64,000 bases of DNA, taken from positions 1 through 64,000 of the forward strand of contig NZ_CABVPR010000001.1 of the NCBI RefSeq assembly GCF_902499135.1, given 5' to 3'. The notes below the pieces were generated by a model. It saw only the letters and a list, made by a program, of their open reading frames with translations, did no database searches and was not told the DNA's origin. Positions within the stretch are counted from its first letter, which is position 1; each line of letters begins with the position of its first letter. This document shows, in pieces, positions 42,762-54,576 of the stretch. The stretch is from Burkholderia dolosa. Lineage in GTDB: Bacteria; Pseudomonadota; Gammaproteobacteria; Burkholderiales; Burkholderiaceae. A program made the position numbers and the translations under genes.

Positions 42762-43231
42762 TGTAAAGCGGAATGGAAGCGGGTCCGGACAAACCCCTAA
42801 ACGGGCACGAACGCGCGGTTTTGCGCTGCAGCGCGGGAGGGAAGGACAGGAAGACGCTGCGGTCGGACAGCGTGCGGTTGGGGCGAATTCGAAAGCGGAT
42901 GAGCGGCCGGCGGTGTGCGGGTGCGCGCGCGGGCGGGGTGCGCGAGGCGCGAGGCCCGAGCCGAAGAGATCGGATTTCGTCGACGATGCGGCGCTGCTTC
43001 ACGTCGTCGGAATCGTGCGGCTGACCGGCGCGGACGCCGACGAAACGTGCTGCCGCCGCGGCTGCGTGCGCGCCCGGGCGGTATCGATAAGTGAACGTAT
43101 GGCGCGCGGGACTGCCGCTGATTCACGCTGCTACGGAGCAGCCACGCGGACACGCTGCCGAGCTCGACTTAGTCCAAACGCAGCGCGCGAGTTCGAGCAG
43201 TTCGTGCGGTTCGCGCGCGCGGCGCGGGCGG

Positions 43232-43258
43232 TGTGATCGATGTGATCGATGTGATCGG
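43232..43258. repeat. 9-bp repeat TGTGATCGA x3
   Basis: Two perfect copies and a third with one change (TGTGATCGG), ~100 bases beyond the end of the lactonase gene. Confidence 0.85.
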
Positions 43259-43359
43259 TGCGGCGGCCAGTTTCAAGTACGGCGGCCGTTTTCAACGAAC
43301 GGCAGCGGCGCACCCGCACACCGCCTGCCGCCCGACGCACCGCCGCCCTGCCCCCGACC

Positions 43360-44259
43360 TCAGCTCGCGCGTGCCGGCTTGAACCGCGCGGTCGGCATCC
43401 CCGCATGCCGCGTCGCCGCGACGAACACGCCGCCCGCGTGCGGATCGGCCGCGAGCGCTTCGTCGCTGAGCCCGACGCGCGCGCTCGTCACGTACAGCCG
43501 GCCGTCGCCGTCGAGCGTCGGGCAGCTCGGCTGCGCGGTCGGCACCGCGACGCGCTCGGTCTCGATGCCGTCCGGGCCGTAACGCACGACGCGCCGTCCG
43601 CCCCACTGCGCGCTCCACAGCCCGCCGTCGCGGTCGATCGTCGCGCCGTCCGGATCGCCGTCCGGATCGGTCAGGCGCGCGAACGGCCGCACGCCGGACA
43701 CGCCTGCGCGGCCGTAATCGCAGACGAAGATTTCGCGCACCATCGAATCGCAGAAGTACAGCTTCGTGCCGTCCGGCGAAAACGCGATGCTGTTCGCGAT
43801 CGCGGCCGGCGGCAACGCGAGCCGTTCGAGCGTGAGATCGGGATTGAGCCGATAGAAGCCGCCCACCGCGCGCGGCGGATCGCCGCCCTCGTCCTTCATC
43901 CCGAACACGAACGCGCCGAACGGATCGCAGCGGCCGTCGTTCAGCCGCGTCGGCAGTTCGGGCTCGACGTCGACGATCCGCGTGAACGCGCCGCTGTGCA
44001 GATCGAAGAACGCGAGATGCGTCGCGAGCCCGACGAGCAGCACGTTCGGATCGTCGGTCAGCGCGAAGCACGCGAGACGCTCGGGCATCGGCCACTGCGT
44101 GAGCGCCGAGCCGTCCGCGCGGCATCGCCACAGCCGCGCGCCCTCGATGTCCGTCCAGTACAGCGCGTGCGTCGCGTCGCACCATGTCGCGCCTTCGCCC
44201 AGCGCGTTGCGGCTGTCCGCGAGCAGGGTCGCCGACGCGGCCGGTTGATTCTGTTGCAT
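43360..44259 (-). CDS. SMP-30/gluconolactonase-family sugar lactonase (arabinonolactonase)
   Basis: A 299-residue six-bladed beta-propeller of the SMP-30 family. Motifs: the metal Glu in NALGEGATWC, YWTDIEGARLWR, RLNDGRCDPFGAFVFGM (Asn/Asp ligands), NSIAFSPDGTKLYFCDS (Asn and Asp ligands) and DPDGATIDRDGGLWSAQWGG. It would open L-arabinono-1,4-lactone to L-arabonate. Last gene of the arabinose operon, 46 bases after araH. ATG 44259 has GGGAG upstream. D-galactonolactone is an equally possible substrate given the promiscuity of this pathway. Confidence 0.88.
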   Translation of the reverse strand: MQQNQPAASATLLADSRNALGEGATWCDATHALYWTDIEGARLWRCRADGSALTQWPMPERLACFALTDDPNVLLVGLATHLAFFDLHSGAFTRIVDVEPELPTRLNDGRCDPFGAFVFGMKDEGGDPPRAVGGFYRLNPDLTLERLALPPAAIANSIAFSPDGTKLYFCDSMVREIFVCDYGRAGVSGVRPFARLTDPDGDPDGATIDRDGGLWSAQWGGRRVVRYGPDGIETERVAVPTAQPSCPTLDGDGRLYVTSARVGLSDEALAADPHAGGVFVAATRHAGMPTARFKPARAS

Positions 44260-44305
44260 GCCGTCTCCCGATGTCCGTCGCATTCTCAGGCGGACGCGCT
44301 GCCGG

Positions 44306-45322
44306 TCAGATCTTCATCGCGCGCCGCTGGTTGCGACGATACTGGTCGAACAGCACCGCGAGCAACAGAATTCCGCCGCGTATCAGATATTGGTAAAACG
44401 TCGGCACGTTCAGCAGGCTCATCGCGTCCTGCACCGAGCCCATGATCAGCACGCCGACGAGCACGCCGGAGATCGTCGCGACGCCGCCCGTCAGCGACAC
44501 GCCGCCGAGCACGCACGCGGAGATCACGCCGAGTTCGAGGCCGACCGACGTCTTCGGATCGCCGAGGCTCATCCGCGACGCGAGCATCACGCCGGCGAAG
44601 CCGGTCACGAGCCCCTGCAGCACGAACACCGTGATCTTGATGCGCGTGACCGGCAGCCCCGCGAGCAGCGCGGCCTCGCCGTTGCCGCCGACCGCGAGCA
44701 CGTTCTTGCCGAACACCGTCTTGCGCAGCAGGAAGCCGAACACGACGAAGCCGACGATGTTGCTCCAGATCGGATACGAGATGCCGAGGAACGATCCGCC
44801 GCCGAGGTCGAAGAAGCGCTCTTCGGAGATCATCACCGCGTCGCCGTTCGACGTGATGAACGCGAGCCCGCGCACGACTTCCATCATCGCGAGCGTGACG
44901 ATCAGCGAATTGATCCGCCAGCGCGCGATCAGCACGCCGTTGACGAGCCCGACCGCGCCGCCCGCGAGCACGCCGGCCGCGATCCCGAGCACGACGCTGT
45001 GCGTCGCGGTGATCAGCGTCGACGCGACGACGCCCGAGAACGCGACGATCGACGCGACCGACAGATCGACCTCGCCGAGCGCGAGCACGAACATCATCGT
45101 GACCGCGATCGAGCCGATCAGCGTGACCGACAGCAGCAGGCCCTGGATGTTGCGCGACGTGAGGAAGTCGGGCACGGTCAGCGACAGCGTCACGAACAGC
45201 ACGACGAACACCATCACGATGCCGGAGCGGTTGATCAGCTGCCACATGCCGCCGCGCGAGCGCGCAGCGGCCGCGGCGTCGGCGGACGGGGACGTGGATT
45301 GAGGTTGCATTGCCTGGCTCAT
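44306..45322 (-). CDS. araH: Sugar ABC transporter permease AraH
   Basis: A 338-residue inner-membrane permease of the ribose/arabinose class (RbsC/AraH family) with 8-10 hydrophobic segments. The ALGEVDLSVASIVAFSGVVA and LAMMEVVRGLAFITSNG motifs, and the EAA-like GKNVLAVGGNGEAALLAGL loop that contacts the ATPase, are clear. It forms the membrane channel with AraG and AraF and lies 25 bases after araG. Confidence 0.92.
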   Translation of the reverse strand: MSQAMQPQSTSPSADAAAAARSRGGMWQLINRSGIVMVFVVLFVTLSLTVPDFLTSRNIQGLLLSVTLIGSIAVTMMFVLALGEVDLSVASIVAFSGVVASTLITATHSVVLGIAAGVLAGGAVGLVNGVLIARWRINSLIVTLAMMEVVRGLAFITSNGDAVMISEERFFDLGGGSFLGISYPIWSNIVGFVVFGFLLRKTVFGKNVLAVGGNGEAALLAGLPVTRIKITVFVLQGLVTGFAGVMLASRMSLGDPKTSVGLELGVISACVLGGVSLTGGVATISGVLVGVLIMGSVQDAMSLLNVPTFYQYLIRGGILLLAVLFDQYRRNQRRAMKI

Positions 45323-45347
45323 GTCATTGCATTCCGGTTGTAACTGG

Positions 45348-46904
45348 CTAGCGCGGCAGCGCGAGCTTGATCAGCGTGTCGGGCGTCGCGTCGGCCTTCG
45401 TCACTTCGCCGGCGATGCGCCCTTCCTTCATCACGATGATCCGGTCCGACACGCCGATCACCTCGGCGAGATCGCTCGATACGAGGATCACCGTGCGGCC
45501 CGCTTCCGCGAGCTCGTAAAACAGGTTGTAGATTTCCGCGCGTGCGCCGACGTCGATGCCGCGCGTCGGCTCGTCCATCAGGAACACGTCGATGTGCTCG
45601 GCGAGCCAGCGCGCCAGCACGACCTTCTGCTGGTTGCCGCCGGACAGCGCGCCGATCGGCGTTTCGCCGTCGGGCGTCTTGATCGCGAGCCGCTCGATGT
45701 AGCGTTGCGCGAGCTCGCGCTCGCGCCGCGCGTCGAGCAGCATGCGTGCCGGGCTGAAATGCCGGCGCGCGCTGATGTTCAGGTTGTCGGCCACCGACGC
45801 AATCGCGACGATGCCTTCCTGCTTGCGGTCCTCCGGGCACAGCGCGATGCCGGCGCGCACCGCGTCGCGCGGGCTCGCGAACGCGACGCGCCGGCCGTTC
45901 AGCTCGACGTGGCCGCCGCTCGGACGCGCGGCGCCGTACAGCAGCTTCATCAGCTCGGAGCGACCCGCGCCGACGAGCCCGAAGAAGCCGACGATCTCGC
46001 CGCGGCGCGCGGCGAACGACACGGGCTCGGCGAGCCCGGGCCCGATCAGCCCCTTCGCTTCGAGCAGCACGTCGCCGGCCGCACGCGGCCGATAGCCGTA
46101 CACGTCCTGGATCGAGCGGCCGACCATGCAGCCGATCAGCCGGTCGCGGTCGAGATCGGCGACCGATTCGAACGTCTCGATCCGGCGGCCGTCGCGAAAC
46201 ACCGTCACGCGATCGCACAGCGCGTCGACTTCCTCCATCCGGTGCGTCACGTAAATGATCGCGCGGCCGTCCGCGCGCAGCGCGCGGATGATCCGGAACA
46301 GCTGCGCCGTCTCGCGCGCGGACAGCGAACTCGTCGGCTCGTCGAACGCGATCACGCGCGCGTCGCGCATCAGCGCCTTGCCGATCTCGATCATCTGACG
46401 CTGGCCGATCGACAGATACTTCACCGGAATGCCCGGATCGATGTGCTCGCCGAGCCGCTCGAGCGCGTCGAGCGCGCGCGCGGCGAGCGTGCGCTCGTCG
46501 ACCACGCCGAGGCGGCTCGGCAGCTGCCCGAGCATCAGGTTCTCCGCGACCGTCAGCTCGGGCACCAGATGCAGCTCCTGGTAGATGATCGCGATGCCGG
46601 CCTCGAGTGCGGCGCGCGTCGATCCGAAGCGCTGCTCGGTGCCGTTCAGCGTCAGCGTGCCGGCCTGCGGCTGGTTCACGCCCGACAGCACCTTCAGCAG
46701 CGTCGATTTCCCCGCGCCGTTTTCGCCCATCAGCCCGTGCACTTCGCCCGCGCGCACCGACAGCGACACGCCGTCGAGCGCGCGCACGCCCGGGAAGGTC
46801 ACCGTGATGCCGTCGAGCGCCAGCAGCGGGCCGCCCTGCGGCGGCATGCCGGCGCTGGCGTCGGCGTCGTCGGGCGCTACGGCCGTCATCGTCTGCATCG
46901 TCAT
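45348..46904 (-). CDS. araG: Sugar ABC transporter ATPase AraG (two-domain)
   Basis: A 518-residue duplicated ATPase, as usual for sugar importers with an AraH/RbsC-type permease. Domain 1 (~25-260) has Walker [13 protein letters not shown], signature [11 protein letters not shown] and Walker [10 protein letters not shown]. Domain 2 (~270-515) has a degenerate P-loop ([12 protein letters not shown]), signature [15 protein letters not shown] and [15 protein letters not shown] 46904 is chosen by AGGA spacing; an upstream ATG would add 14 residues. Between araF and araH. Confidence 0.92.
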   Translation of the reverse strand: MTMQTMTAVAPDDADASAGMPPQGGPLLALDGITVTFPGVRALDGVSLSVRAGEVHGLMGENGAGKSTLLKVLSGVNQPQAGTLTLNGTEQRFGSTRAALEAGIAIIYQELHLVPELTVAENLMLGQLPSRLGVVDERTLAARALDALERLGEHIDPGIPVKYLSIGQRQMIEIGKALMRDARVIAFDEPTSSLSARETAQLFRIIRALRADGRAIIYVTHRMEEVDALCDRVTVFRDGRRIETFESVADLDRDRLIGCMVGRSIQDVYGYRPRAAGDVLLEAKGLIGPGLAEPVSFAARRGEIVGFFGLVGAGRSELMKLLYGAARPSGGHVELNGRRVAFASPRDAVRAGIALCPEDRKQEGIVAIASVADNLNISARRHFSPARMLLDARRERELAQRYIERLAIKTPDGETPIGALSGGNQQKVVLARWLAEHIDVFLMDEPTRGIDVGARAEIYNLFYELAEAGRTVILVSSDLAEVIGVSDRIIVMKEGRIAGEVTKADATPDTLIKLALPR

Positions 46905-46926
46905 CGTTTCCTCGCTTCGCGCCCGC

Positions 46927-47931
46927 TCAGATGCCCAGCTCGGCACGCACGGCCTGCCAGTTGCTGCGCGTCATCAGCTTGCCGCTCGTCTGCGTATCGG
47001 CCGGCGGCACCTTGCCCTTGCGGATCCAGTCGACGAGATTCTGCGTGCTCTCCTTGCCGTGGTTCGTCGAGCTGACCGCGATCGTGCCGAAGAAGCCGGT
47101 CGGTTCCTTCTTCTGGAATTCCGCGAACGCTTCGCCCGCGCCGTTGATGCCGACGCCGATCACGTCGGCGGCCGGGATGTGCAGCTGTTCGGTCGCGCGC
47201 ACCGCGCCGAGCACGGTTTCCTCGTTCAGCGCGTAGATCACCCACTTCTTCACGTTCGGATGACGCGCGAGCACCGGCGCGGCCGCGCTGAAGCCGCCTT
47301 CGTCGTCGGTCGTCTTCTGCGGCGCGTCGAAGATGTTCTCCTTGCGGAAGCCGTTCGCGAGCAGCGCCTGCGTCGCGCCGTCGGTGCGCAGCTTCGCGGT
47401 CGGCAGCTCGTAGTTCGTGATCCGCAGCGCGCCGACTTCCTCCGGCTTCCAGCCGCGCCGCTTCATCTCGTCGGCAATCGCCTGGCCGACCTGGTTACCG
47501 ATCTTGGTCGCCGACATCCCGAGGTGCGGCACGTTCGGCAGCGGCTTGCCGGTCGAGTCGACGAGCTGGTCGTCGACCGTCACGAACTTCATGTTGTAGC
47601 GCTTCGCGCGCGCGGCGATCGCCGGCCCGAGACGCACGTCGGGCGCGCAGATCACGAAGCCCTGCGCGCCTTGCGAGCCGAGGTTGTCGATCGCGGCCAG
47701 CACCTTCTCGCCGTCCGGCGTGCCGATCTTCACGACCGAGAAGTTCTCCTTCTGGCCGAGCGCGGCTGCCGCGTTCTGCTCGTTGATGAACCATGCCTGC
47801 TCGGGCATCTTCACCAGGAAGCCGATCTTCAGCGGCGCGTCGGCGTGCGCGGTGCCCTGCAGGCCGAGCGGCGCGATGCAGAGCGCGGCCAGAAGGGCGC
47901 GCAGGGTGTGTCGGCGAATCGTGCGGTTCAT
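46927..47931 (-). CDS. araF: L-arabinose-binding periplasmic protein AraF
   Basis: A 334-residue type-1 periplasmic sugar-binding protein with a Sec signal ([28 protein letters not shown]). The mature start [25 protein letters not shown] and the later [16 protein letters not shown] closely follow E. coli AraF rather than RbsB or ChvE. ATG 47931 has AAGGAG upstream. It receives L-arabinose (and possibly D-galactose) for AraGH and lies 74 bases after the sugar dehydrogenase. Confidence 0.9.
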   Translation of the reverse strand: MNRTIRRHTLRALLAALCIAPLGLQGTAHADAPLKIGFLVKMPEQAWFINEQNAAAALGQKENFSVVKIGTPDGEKVLAAIDNLGSQGAQGFVICAPDVRLGPAIAARAKRYNMKFVTVDDQLVDSTGKPLPNVPHLGMSATKIGNQVGQAIADEMKRRGWKPEEVGALRITNYELPTAKLRTDGATQALLANGFRKENIFDAPQKTTDDEGGFSAAAPVLARHPNVKKWVIYALNEETVLGAVRATEQLHIPAADVIGVGINGAGEAFAEFQKKEPTGFFGTIAVSSTNHGKESTQNLVDWIRKGKVPPADTQTSGKLMTRSNWQAVRAELGI

Positions 47932-48005
47932 GCTGTGTCTCCTTGTATCGGCTTGGGTCGTGGTCATGGTTGGTGGCCGGTCGCGACGCTGCGCGCCGGC
48001 GCTTT

Positions 48006-49890
<1,885 letters not shown>

Positions 49891-49944
49891 GGTTCGGGTC
49901 CTGCGTCGGTCGGCGCGGCGGTCAGCCGCAAAAAAACAATGCGT

Positions 49945-51303
49945 TCAGGATTCGCGTGCGAGCGTGCCGGCCGCCGGCTGCGGCGCGCGCAGCGCGGCAC
50001 GCACCACGAACGTCATCAGCACCGCGAACAGCAGCGTCGCCGCGAGGAAGTACAGGCCGGCCGCGAGGCTGCCGGTCGACGCCTTGATCAGGCCGATCCC
50101 GTACGGCCCGACGTAGCCGCCGAGGTTCGCGAGCGAATTGATCGCGGCGATGCCGACGGCCGCGCTCGTGCCGGTCAGGAACTCGCCGGGCAGCGCCCAC
50201 ACGACCGCCTGGATCGAATACAGCGAGAACGCGGTCAGGCAGATGAACGCGAACTGCAGCGCCGGCTGCCGCACCGACGCGCTCGCGGCCATCGTCAGCG
50301 CGGCGGCGGCCGATACGACGACGATATGCCAGTAGCGTTCGCGCTTGCGGTCCGAATGGCGCGGCACGACGAGCAGGCCGATCACCGCGAACAGGTACGG
50401 GATCGCGGACAGCAGCCCGGTAGCCGCATCGCCGGTGCCGAACGCGTGGATGATCGTCGGCAGCCACAGCGACAGCCCGTAGATGCTCAGCGGAAACGGC
50501 AGGAACAGTGCGGCGAGCAGCAGCACGCGCTTGTCGCGCAGCGCGGCGAGCGGATTGCGGTGCGAGTCGGGGCGATAGGTGTCGCGATCGGCGGCGAGCT
50601 GCCGCGCGATCCAGCGCCGCTGCGCGTCGTTCAGCCAGCGCGCACGCGCAGGCGAGTCGGGCAGCAGCCGCAGCGTCGGCCACGCGAGCAGCACGGCCGG
50701 CAGGCCGCTGACGACGAACAGCGTCTGCCAGTTCGACATCCCGAACAGCCCGTGCGCGGACAGCAGCAGCCCCGCGAGCGGGCCGGTGACGATGCCGGCG
50801 ATCGGCTGCGCGAGCACGAGCAGGCCGATCACGCGCGCGCGGTCGCGCATCGGGAACCATTGCGTGAGGAAGTACAGGATGCCCGGATACAGGCCGGCCT
50901 CGGCTGCGCCGAGCAGGAAGCGCAGCACGTAGAAGCTCGTCGGGCCTTGCACGAGCGCCATCGCCATCGTGATCACGCCCCAGGTCGCGAGAATGCGCGC
51001 GAACCACACGCGCGCGCCGAAGCGTTCGAGTGCGAGGTTGCTCGGCACTTCGCACAGGAAGTAGCCGATGAAGAAGAGGCCGGCGCCGAGCCCGTATGCG
51101 GCGTCGCCGATCCCGACTGCCGCGTTCATGTGGAGCTTCGCGAAGCCGACGACGGTACGGTCGACGTACGCGACCACGTAGATCAATGCGAGAAACGGTA
51201 CGAGCTTGCGCGTGAGCATGCGCATCAGTTGCCGTTCGTCGACGGTTGCCGGCGAGTCGGACGGATCGGCCGCGGTATTCGCGGACGTGTGCTGCGTCGT
51301 CAT
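49945..51303 (-). CDS. ACS-type MFS transporter (tartrate/aldonate symporter-like)
   Basis: A 452-residue MFS protein with 12 hydrophobic segments and the ACS-family features FALIYVVAYVDRTVVGFAKLHMN (helix 1), FFIGYFLCEVPSNLALERFGARVW, and LGAAEAGLYPGILYFLTQWFP. ACS members carry organic anions such as tartrate, glucarate and galactonate, so an aldonate (arabonate or galactonate) is a reasonable substrate. AraFGH would take the free sugar. The start at 51303 is preceded by AGGAGACA, and the 49-bp array ends 11 bases before it. Confidence 0.87.
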   Translation of the reverse strand: MTTQHTSANTAADPSDSPATVDERQLMRMLTRKLVPFLALIYVVAYVDRTVVGFAKLHMNAAVGIGDAAYGLGAGLFFIGYFLCEVPSNLALERFGARVWFARILATWGVITMAMALVQGPTSFYVLRFLLGAAEAGLYPGILYFLTQWFPMRDRARVIGLLVLAQPIAGIVTGPLAGLLLSAHGLFGMSNWQTLFVVSGLPAVLLAWPTLRLLPDSPARARWLNDAQRRWIARQLAADRDTYRPDSHRNPLAALRDKRVLLLAALFLPFPLSIYGLSLWLPTIIHAFGTGDAATGLLSAIPYLFAVIGLLVVPRHSDRKRERYWHIVVVSAAAALTMAASASVRQPALQFAFICLTAFSLYSIQAVVWALPGEFLTGTSAAVGIAAINSLANLGGYVGPYGIGLIKASTGSLAAGLYFLAATLLFAVLMTFVVRAALRAPQPAAGTLARES

Positions 51304-51759
51304 CTTGTCTCCTGTCGGTAGGCGTTAGCGCTTTAGCGCTTACGGCTACCCCATGCTTCGCGGTCGGTCCACGTTAGCGCTTCAGCGCTTACGGGCACCC
51401 CATGCTTCGCGGTCGGTAGGCGTTAGCGCTTTAGCGCTTACGGCTACCCCATGCTTCGCGGTCGGTGCCCGCTGGCGCTTTAGCGCTTACGGGCACCCCA
51501 TGCTTCACGATCCGTCCACGTTAGCGCCTTAGCGCTTACAGCCGCCCATGCTTCACGGTCGGTCCACGTCAGCGCTTCAGCGCATCCAATCGCCCCACGC
51601 TTCACGGTCAATCAACATCAGCGCTTACCGCTCACATCCACCCACGCGTCGCGATCGGCGGCCACCAGCGCTTCACCGCTTGCACCCACGCGCGACGCTG
51701 TTTCCTCTGCTCCCGCCGCGCGCCGCCGTACGACGCAAGCGCGCGGTCGCGCACGCCGT
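51304..51759. other. Intra-operon gap filled by tandem array
   Basis: 456 bases between the dehydratase stop (51760) and the MFS start (51303), almost fully occupied by the 49-bp array described separately. The remaining ~55 bases carry no recognisable element. Confidence 0.7.
51314..51700. repeat. 49-bp tandem repeat array, 8 units, hairpin-forming
   Basis: Units start at 51314, 51363, 51412, 51461, 51510, 51558, 51607 and 51654. Units 1 and 3 are identical over 49 bases; 2 and 4 differ from them mainly in the arms; units 5-8 decay and shorten to 47-48 bases. Each unit carries AGCGCT-TT-AGCGCT-type dyads extended to a stem: GGTAG with CTACC in units 1 and 3, GGTGCCC with GGGCACC in unit 4. 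Since 49 is not a multiple of 3, it cannot code a regular peptide repeat. Confidence 0.93.
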
Positions 51760-53511
51760 TCAGTGCGAGTGGCTCGGCACTTCGGCGCCGCGCGTGCCGA
51801 CCAGGAAGTCGAGGTCGCACCCTTCGTCGGCCTGCAGCACGTGATCGATATACAGCCGCGCATAGCCGCCCTTGCCGAGCTGTCCGGCGACGCCCGGCGC
51901 GGCGGTCGGATCGACGTCCGACAGCCGGCGCTGCAGTTCTTCGTCGCTGATGTCCAGATGCAGCGTGCCGGCCTCGCAGTCGAGCTCGATCCAGTCGCCG
52001 TTGCGCACCGCCGCGAGCGGCCCGCCCGCGGCCGCTTCCGGCGCGACGTGCAGCACGACCGTCCCGTATGCGGTGCCACTCATCCGCGCATCGGAAATCC
52101 GCACCATGTCCTTCACGCCCTGCCGCAGCAGCTTCGGCGGCAGTCCCATGTTGCCGACCTCCGCCATGCCGGGATAGCCGCGCGGCCCGCAGTTCTTCAG
52201 CACGAGCACCGAGCTCGCGTCGACGTCGAGCGACTCGTCGTTGATCGTCGCCTTGTAGTGATCGAAGTTCTCGAACACCACCGCGCGGCCGCGATGCTTG
52301 AGCAGTTCGGGGCTCGCCGCGGACGGCTTCAGCACCGCGCCGCGCGGCGCGAGATTGCCGCGCAGGATGCGGATGCCGCCGTCGGCGATCAGCGGCCGAT
52401 CGAGCGGACGAATCACCTCTTCGTCGTAGTTCGGCGCTTCGCGCACGTTGTCCCACAGCGACTTGCCGTTTACCGTCAGCGCGTCCGGATGCGGCAGCAG
52501 CCCGCCTTCGCCGAGCCGGCGCAGCACCGCCGGCAGCCCGCCCGCGTAATAGAACTCTTCCATCAGGAAGCGGCCCGAAGGCATCAGGTCGACGATCGTC
52601 GGCGTGTCGCGGCCGATGCGCATCCAGTCTTCCAGTTCGAGCGGCACGCCGATGCGGCCCGCGATCGCCTTCAGGTGGATCACCGCGTTGGTCGAGCCGC
52701 CGATCGCCGCGTTCGCGCGGATCGCGTTCTCGAATGCGGCGCGCGTCAGAACCTTCGACAGCACGAGCCCTTCGAGCGCCATCTCGACGATGCGGATGCC
52801 CGACATGTGCGCGAGCACGTAGCGGCGCGAATCGACAGCCGGAATCGCCGCATTGTGCGGCAGCGACACGCCGAGCGCCTCGGCCATGCATGCCATCGTC
52901 GACGCGGTGCCCATCGTGTTGCAGGTGCCGGCCGAGCGCGACATGCCGGCTTCGGCGGACAGGAAGTGATGCAGATCGATTTCGCCGGCCTTCAGCGCTT
53001 CATGCAGCTGCCACACCGCCGTGCCGGAGCCGATGTTCTTGCCTTCGAGCTTGCCGTTCAGCATCGGGCCGCCCGACACGACGATCGCCGGCACGTCGCA
53101 GCTTGCGGCGCCCATCAGCAGCGCGGGCGTCGTCTTGTCGCAGCCGGCGAGCAGCACGACCGCGTCGATCGGGTTGCCGCGGATCGCTTCCTCGACGTCC
53201 ATCGACGCAAGGTTGCGCGTGAGCATCGCGGACGGCCGCAGGTTCGATTCGCCGTTCGAGAACACCGGGAACTCGACCGGGAACCCGCCCGCCTCGAAGA
53301 TCCCGCGCTTCACGTGCTCGGCGAGCTTGCGAAAATGCGCGTTGCACGGCGTCAGTTCGGACCACGTATTGCAGATGCCGATGATCGGCCGGCCGTCGAA
53401 CTCGTGATCGGGAATGCCCTGGTTCTTCATCCAGCTCCGGTACATGAAGCCGTTCTTGTCGTTCGTGCCGAACCATTGAGCGGAGCGCAGCCTGGGTTTT
53501 GTTGCCGACAT
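51760..53511 (-). CDS. L-arabonate dehydratase (IlvD/EDD family)
   Basis: A 583-residue Fe-S dehydratase turning L-arabonate into keto-deoxy-arabonate. Cluster cysteines are Cys56 (SELTPCN), Cys124 (AGCDKTTP) and Cys197 (SAGTCNTMG), the spacing known from Rhizobium arabinonate dehydratase. The EDD/IlvD match is full length, ending in VGTRGAEVPSHSH. D-galactonate may also be used. The ATG at 53511 has AGGA upstream. First gene of the eight-gene operon; the LysR gene diverges 114 bases away. Confidence 0.92.
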   Translation of the reverse strand: MSATKPRLRSAQWFGTNDKNGFMYRSWMKNQGIPDHEFDGRPIIGICNTWSELTPCNAHFRKLAEHVKRGIFEAGGFPVEFPVFSNGESNLRPSAMLTRNLASMDVEEAIRGNPIDAVVLLAGCDKTTPALLMGAASCDVPAIVVSGGPMLNGKLEGKNIGSGTAVWQLHEALKAGEIDLHHFLSAEAGMSRSAGTCNTMGTASTMACMAEALGVSLPHNAAIPAVDSRRYVLAHMSGIRIVEMALEGLVLSKVLTRAAFENAIRANAAIGGSTNAVIHLKAIAGRIGVPLELEDWMRIGRDTPTIVDLMPSGRFLMEEFYYAGGLPAVLRRLGEGGLLPHPDALTVNGKSLWDNVREAPNYDEEVIRPLDRPLIADGGIRILRGNLAPRGAVLKPSAASPELLKHRGRAVVFENFDHYKATINDESLDVDASSVLVLKNCGPRGYPGMAEVGNMGLPPKLLRQGVKDMVRISDARMSGTAYGTVVLHVAPEAAAGGPLAAVRNGDWIELDCEAGTLHLDISDEELQRRLSDVDPTAAPGVAGQLGKGGYARLYIDHVLQADEGCDLDFLVGTRGAEVPSHSH

Positions 53512-53590
53512 CGTCTGTCCTGTAAAGGCGGGATACCGGCGCAGTCTAGGCACATTTTTGATAACTCGCTAATGACGTTTTGGTCGATTA

Positions 53591-53610
53591 CGATATCGAA
53601 TCCGATATCG
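53591..53610. promoter_or_regulatory. Duplicated CGATATCG palindrome, LysR-type operator candidate
   Basis: CGATATCG-AATC-CGATATCG: two identical 8-bp palindromes that together make a larger perfect inverted repeat, in the 114-base gap between the arabonate dehydratase and LysR genes. It ends 16 bases before the LysR ATG. Confidence 0.65.
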
Positions 53611-53625
53611 ATATAAACCCGTACG

Positions 53626-54576
53626 ATGCCCGAAGCCAGTCCGTGGGGAAACCGCAGCCGCCTGAAGACCCGCCAGCTTCTGCTGGTCGTCGCGCTCGCC
53701 GACGAAGGCAGCATCCACCGCGCGGCGGCCGCGCTGAACATGACGCAGCCGGCCGCGTCGAAGCTGCTGCGCGAGCTCGAGGAATCGATCGGCGCGGTGC
53801 TGTTCGAGCGGCTGCCGCGCGGCATGCGGCCGACGCTGTACGGCGACGCGCTGATCCGCCACGCGCGCGCGGCGCTCGGCAGTCTCGATCAGGCGCGCGA
53901 GGAACTCGCCGCGCTGAAGGCCGGGCACCTCGGCCACGTGGCCGTCGGCGCGATCACGTCGCCGGGCCTGCGGCTCGTGCCGCCGGCCGTCGCCGCGGTC
54001 AAGGGCACGCACGCGAACATCCGCATCTCGGTCGAGATCGACACCAGCATCACGCTGCTCGAGCACCTCGCGCAGGAACGGCTCGACATCGTGCTCGGCC
54101 GGCTTTCCGCCGAACACGACAAGCTGCATCTTCGCTACGAGCCGCTGACCGGCGAGCCGGTGGCCGCGGTCGTGCGGCCCGGCCACCCGCTGCTCGCGCA
54201 TGCGCCGCTCGCGCTCGCGGACGTGCAGCGCGCCGCGTGGGTCGTGCCGCCGGCCGGCAGCGTGCTGCGCCACCGCTTCGAGCTCGTGTTCCAGCGCGCG
54301 AGCCTCGCGCCGCCGGCGAACGTCGTCGAGACGGCCGCGCTGCTGTTCATCACGCAGGTGCTCGAGCAGAGCGACATGATCGCGGTGCTCGCCGAAGACG
54401 TCGCGCACTACTATGCGCGGCACGGGATCGTCACGGTGCTGCCGCTCGAAATGGATTGCCGGATGGATGATTTCGGGATCATCACGCGCACCGACCGGCT
54501 GCAGTCGCCGGCGGTGTCGGTGATGGTCGATGCGATCCGGACGGCGGCGCGCGAAGTCTACGGCGTCGGGGCGTGA
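53626..54576 (+). CDS. LysR-family regulator of the arabinose operon (GbpR-like)
   Basis: A 316-residue LysR regulator: HTH at residues ~15-75 (RLKTRQLLLVVALADEGSIHRAAAALNMTQPAASKLLRELEESIG) and a complete effector domain. The LKTRQL start and MTQPAASKLLRELE helix resemble GbpR-type galactose/arabinose regulators, which respond to L-arabinose, D-fucose and D-galactose in Azospirillum and Agrobacterium. Divergent to the arabinose operon across the duplicated CGATATCG site. Its 3' end overlaps the convergent LacI gene by 19 bases. Confidence 0.85.
   Translation: MPEASPWGNRSRLKTRQLLLVVALADEGSIHRAAAALNMTQPAASKLLRELEESIGAVLFERLPRGMRPTLYGDALIRHARAALGSLDQAREELAALKAGHLGHVAVGAITSPGLRLVPPAVAAVKGTHANIRISVEIDTSITLLEHLAQERLDIVLGRLSAEHDKLHLRYEPLTGEPVAAVVRPGHPLLAHAPLALADVQRAAWVVPPAGSVLRHRFELVFQRASLAPPANVVETAALLFITQVLEQSDMIAVLAEDVAHYYARHGIVTVLPLEMDCRMDDFGIITRTDRLQSPAVSVMVDAIRTAAREVYGVGA

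Larger units (their letters stand above)
42695..43359. other. Intergenic region ech / lactonase end
   Basis: 665 bases on the upstream side of ech and the downstream side of the arabinose operon. Besides the operator (42745-42761) and a 3-copy 9-bp repeat (43232-43258), I see no gene. Several overlapping ORFs on both strands have no ribosome site or motif. No clear terminator is seen after the lactonase gene. Confidence 0.5.

Noticed and set aside
42773-43236. Small ORFs between ech and the lactonase end
   Set aside because: Frames on both strands overlap each other, have no ribosome sites and Arg/Ala-biased low-information products.
51314-51700. CRISPR array
   Set aside because: Units are directly contiguous with no unique spacers and decay in sequence; no cas genes in the window.
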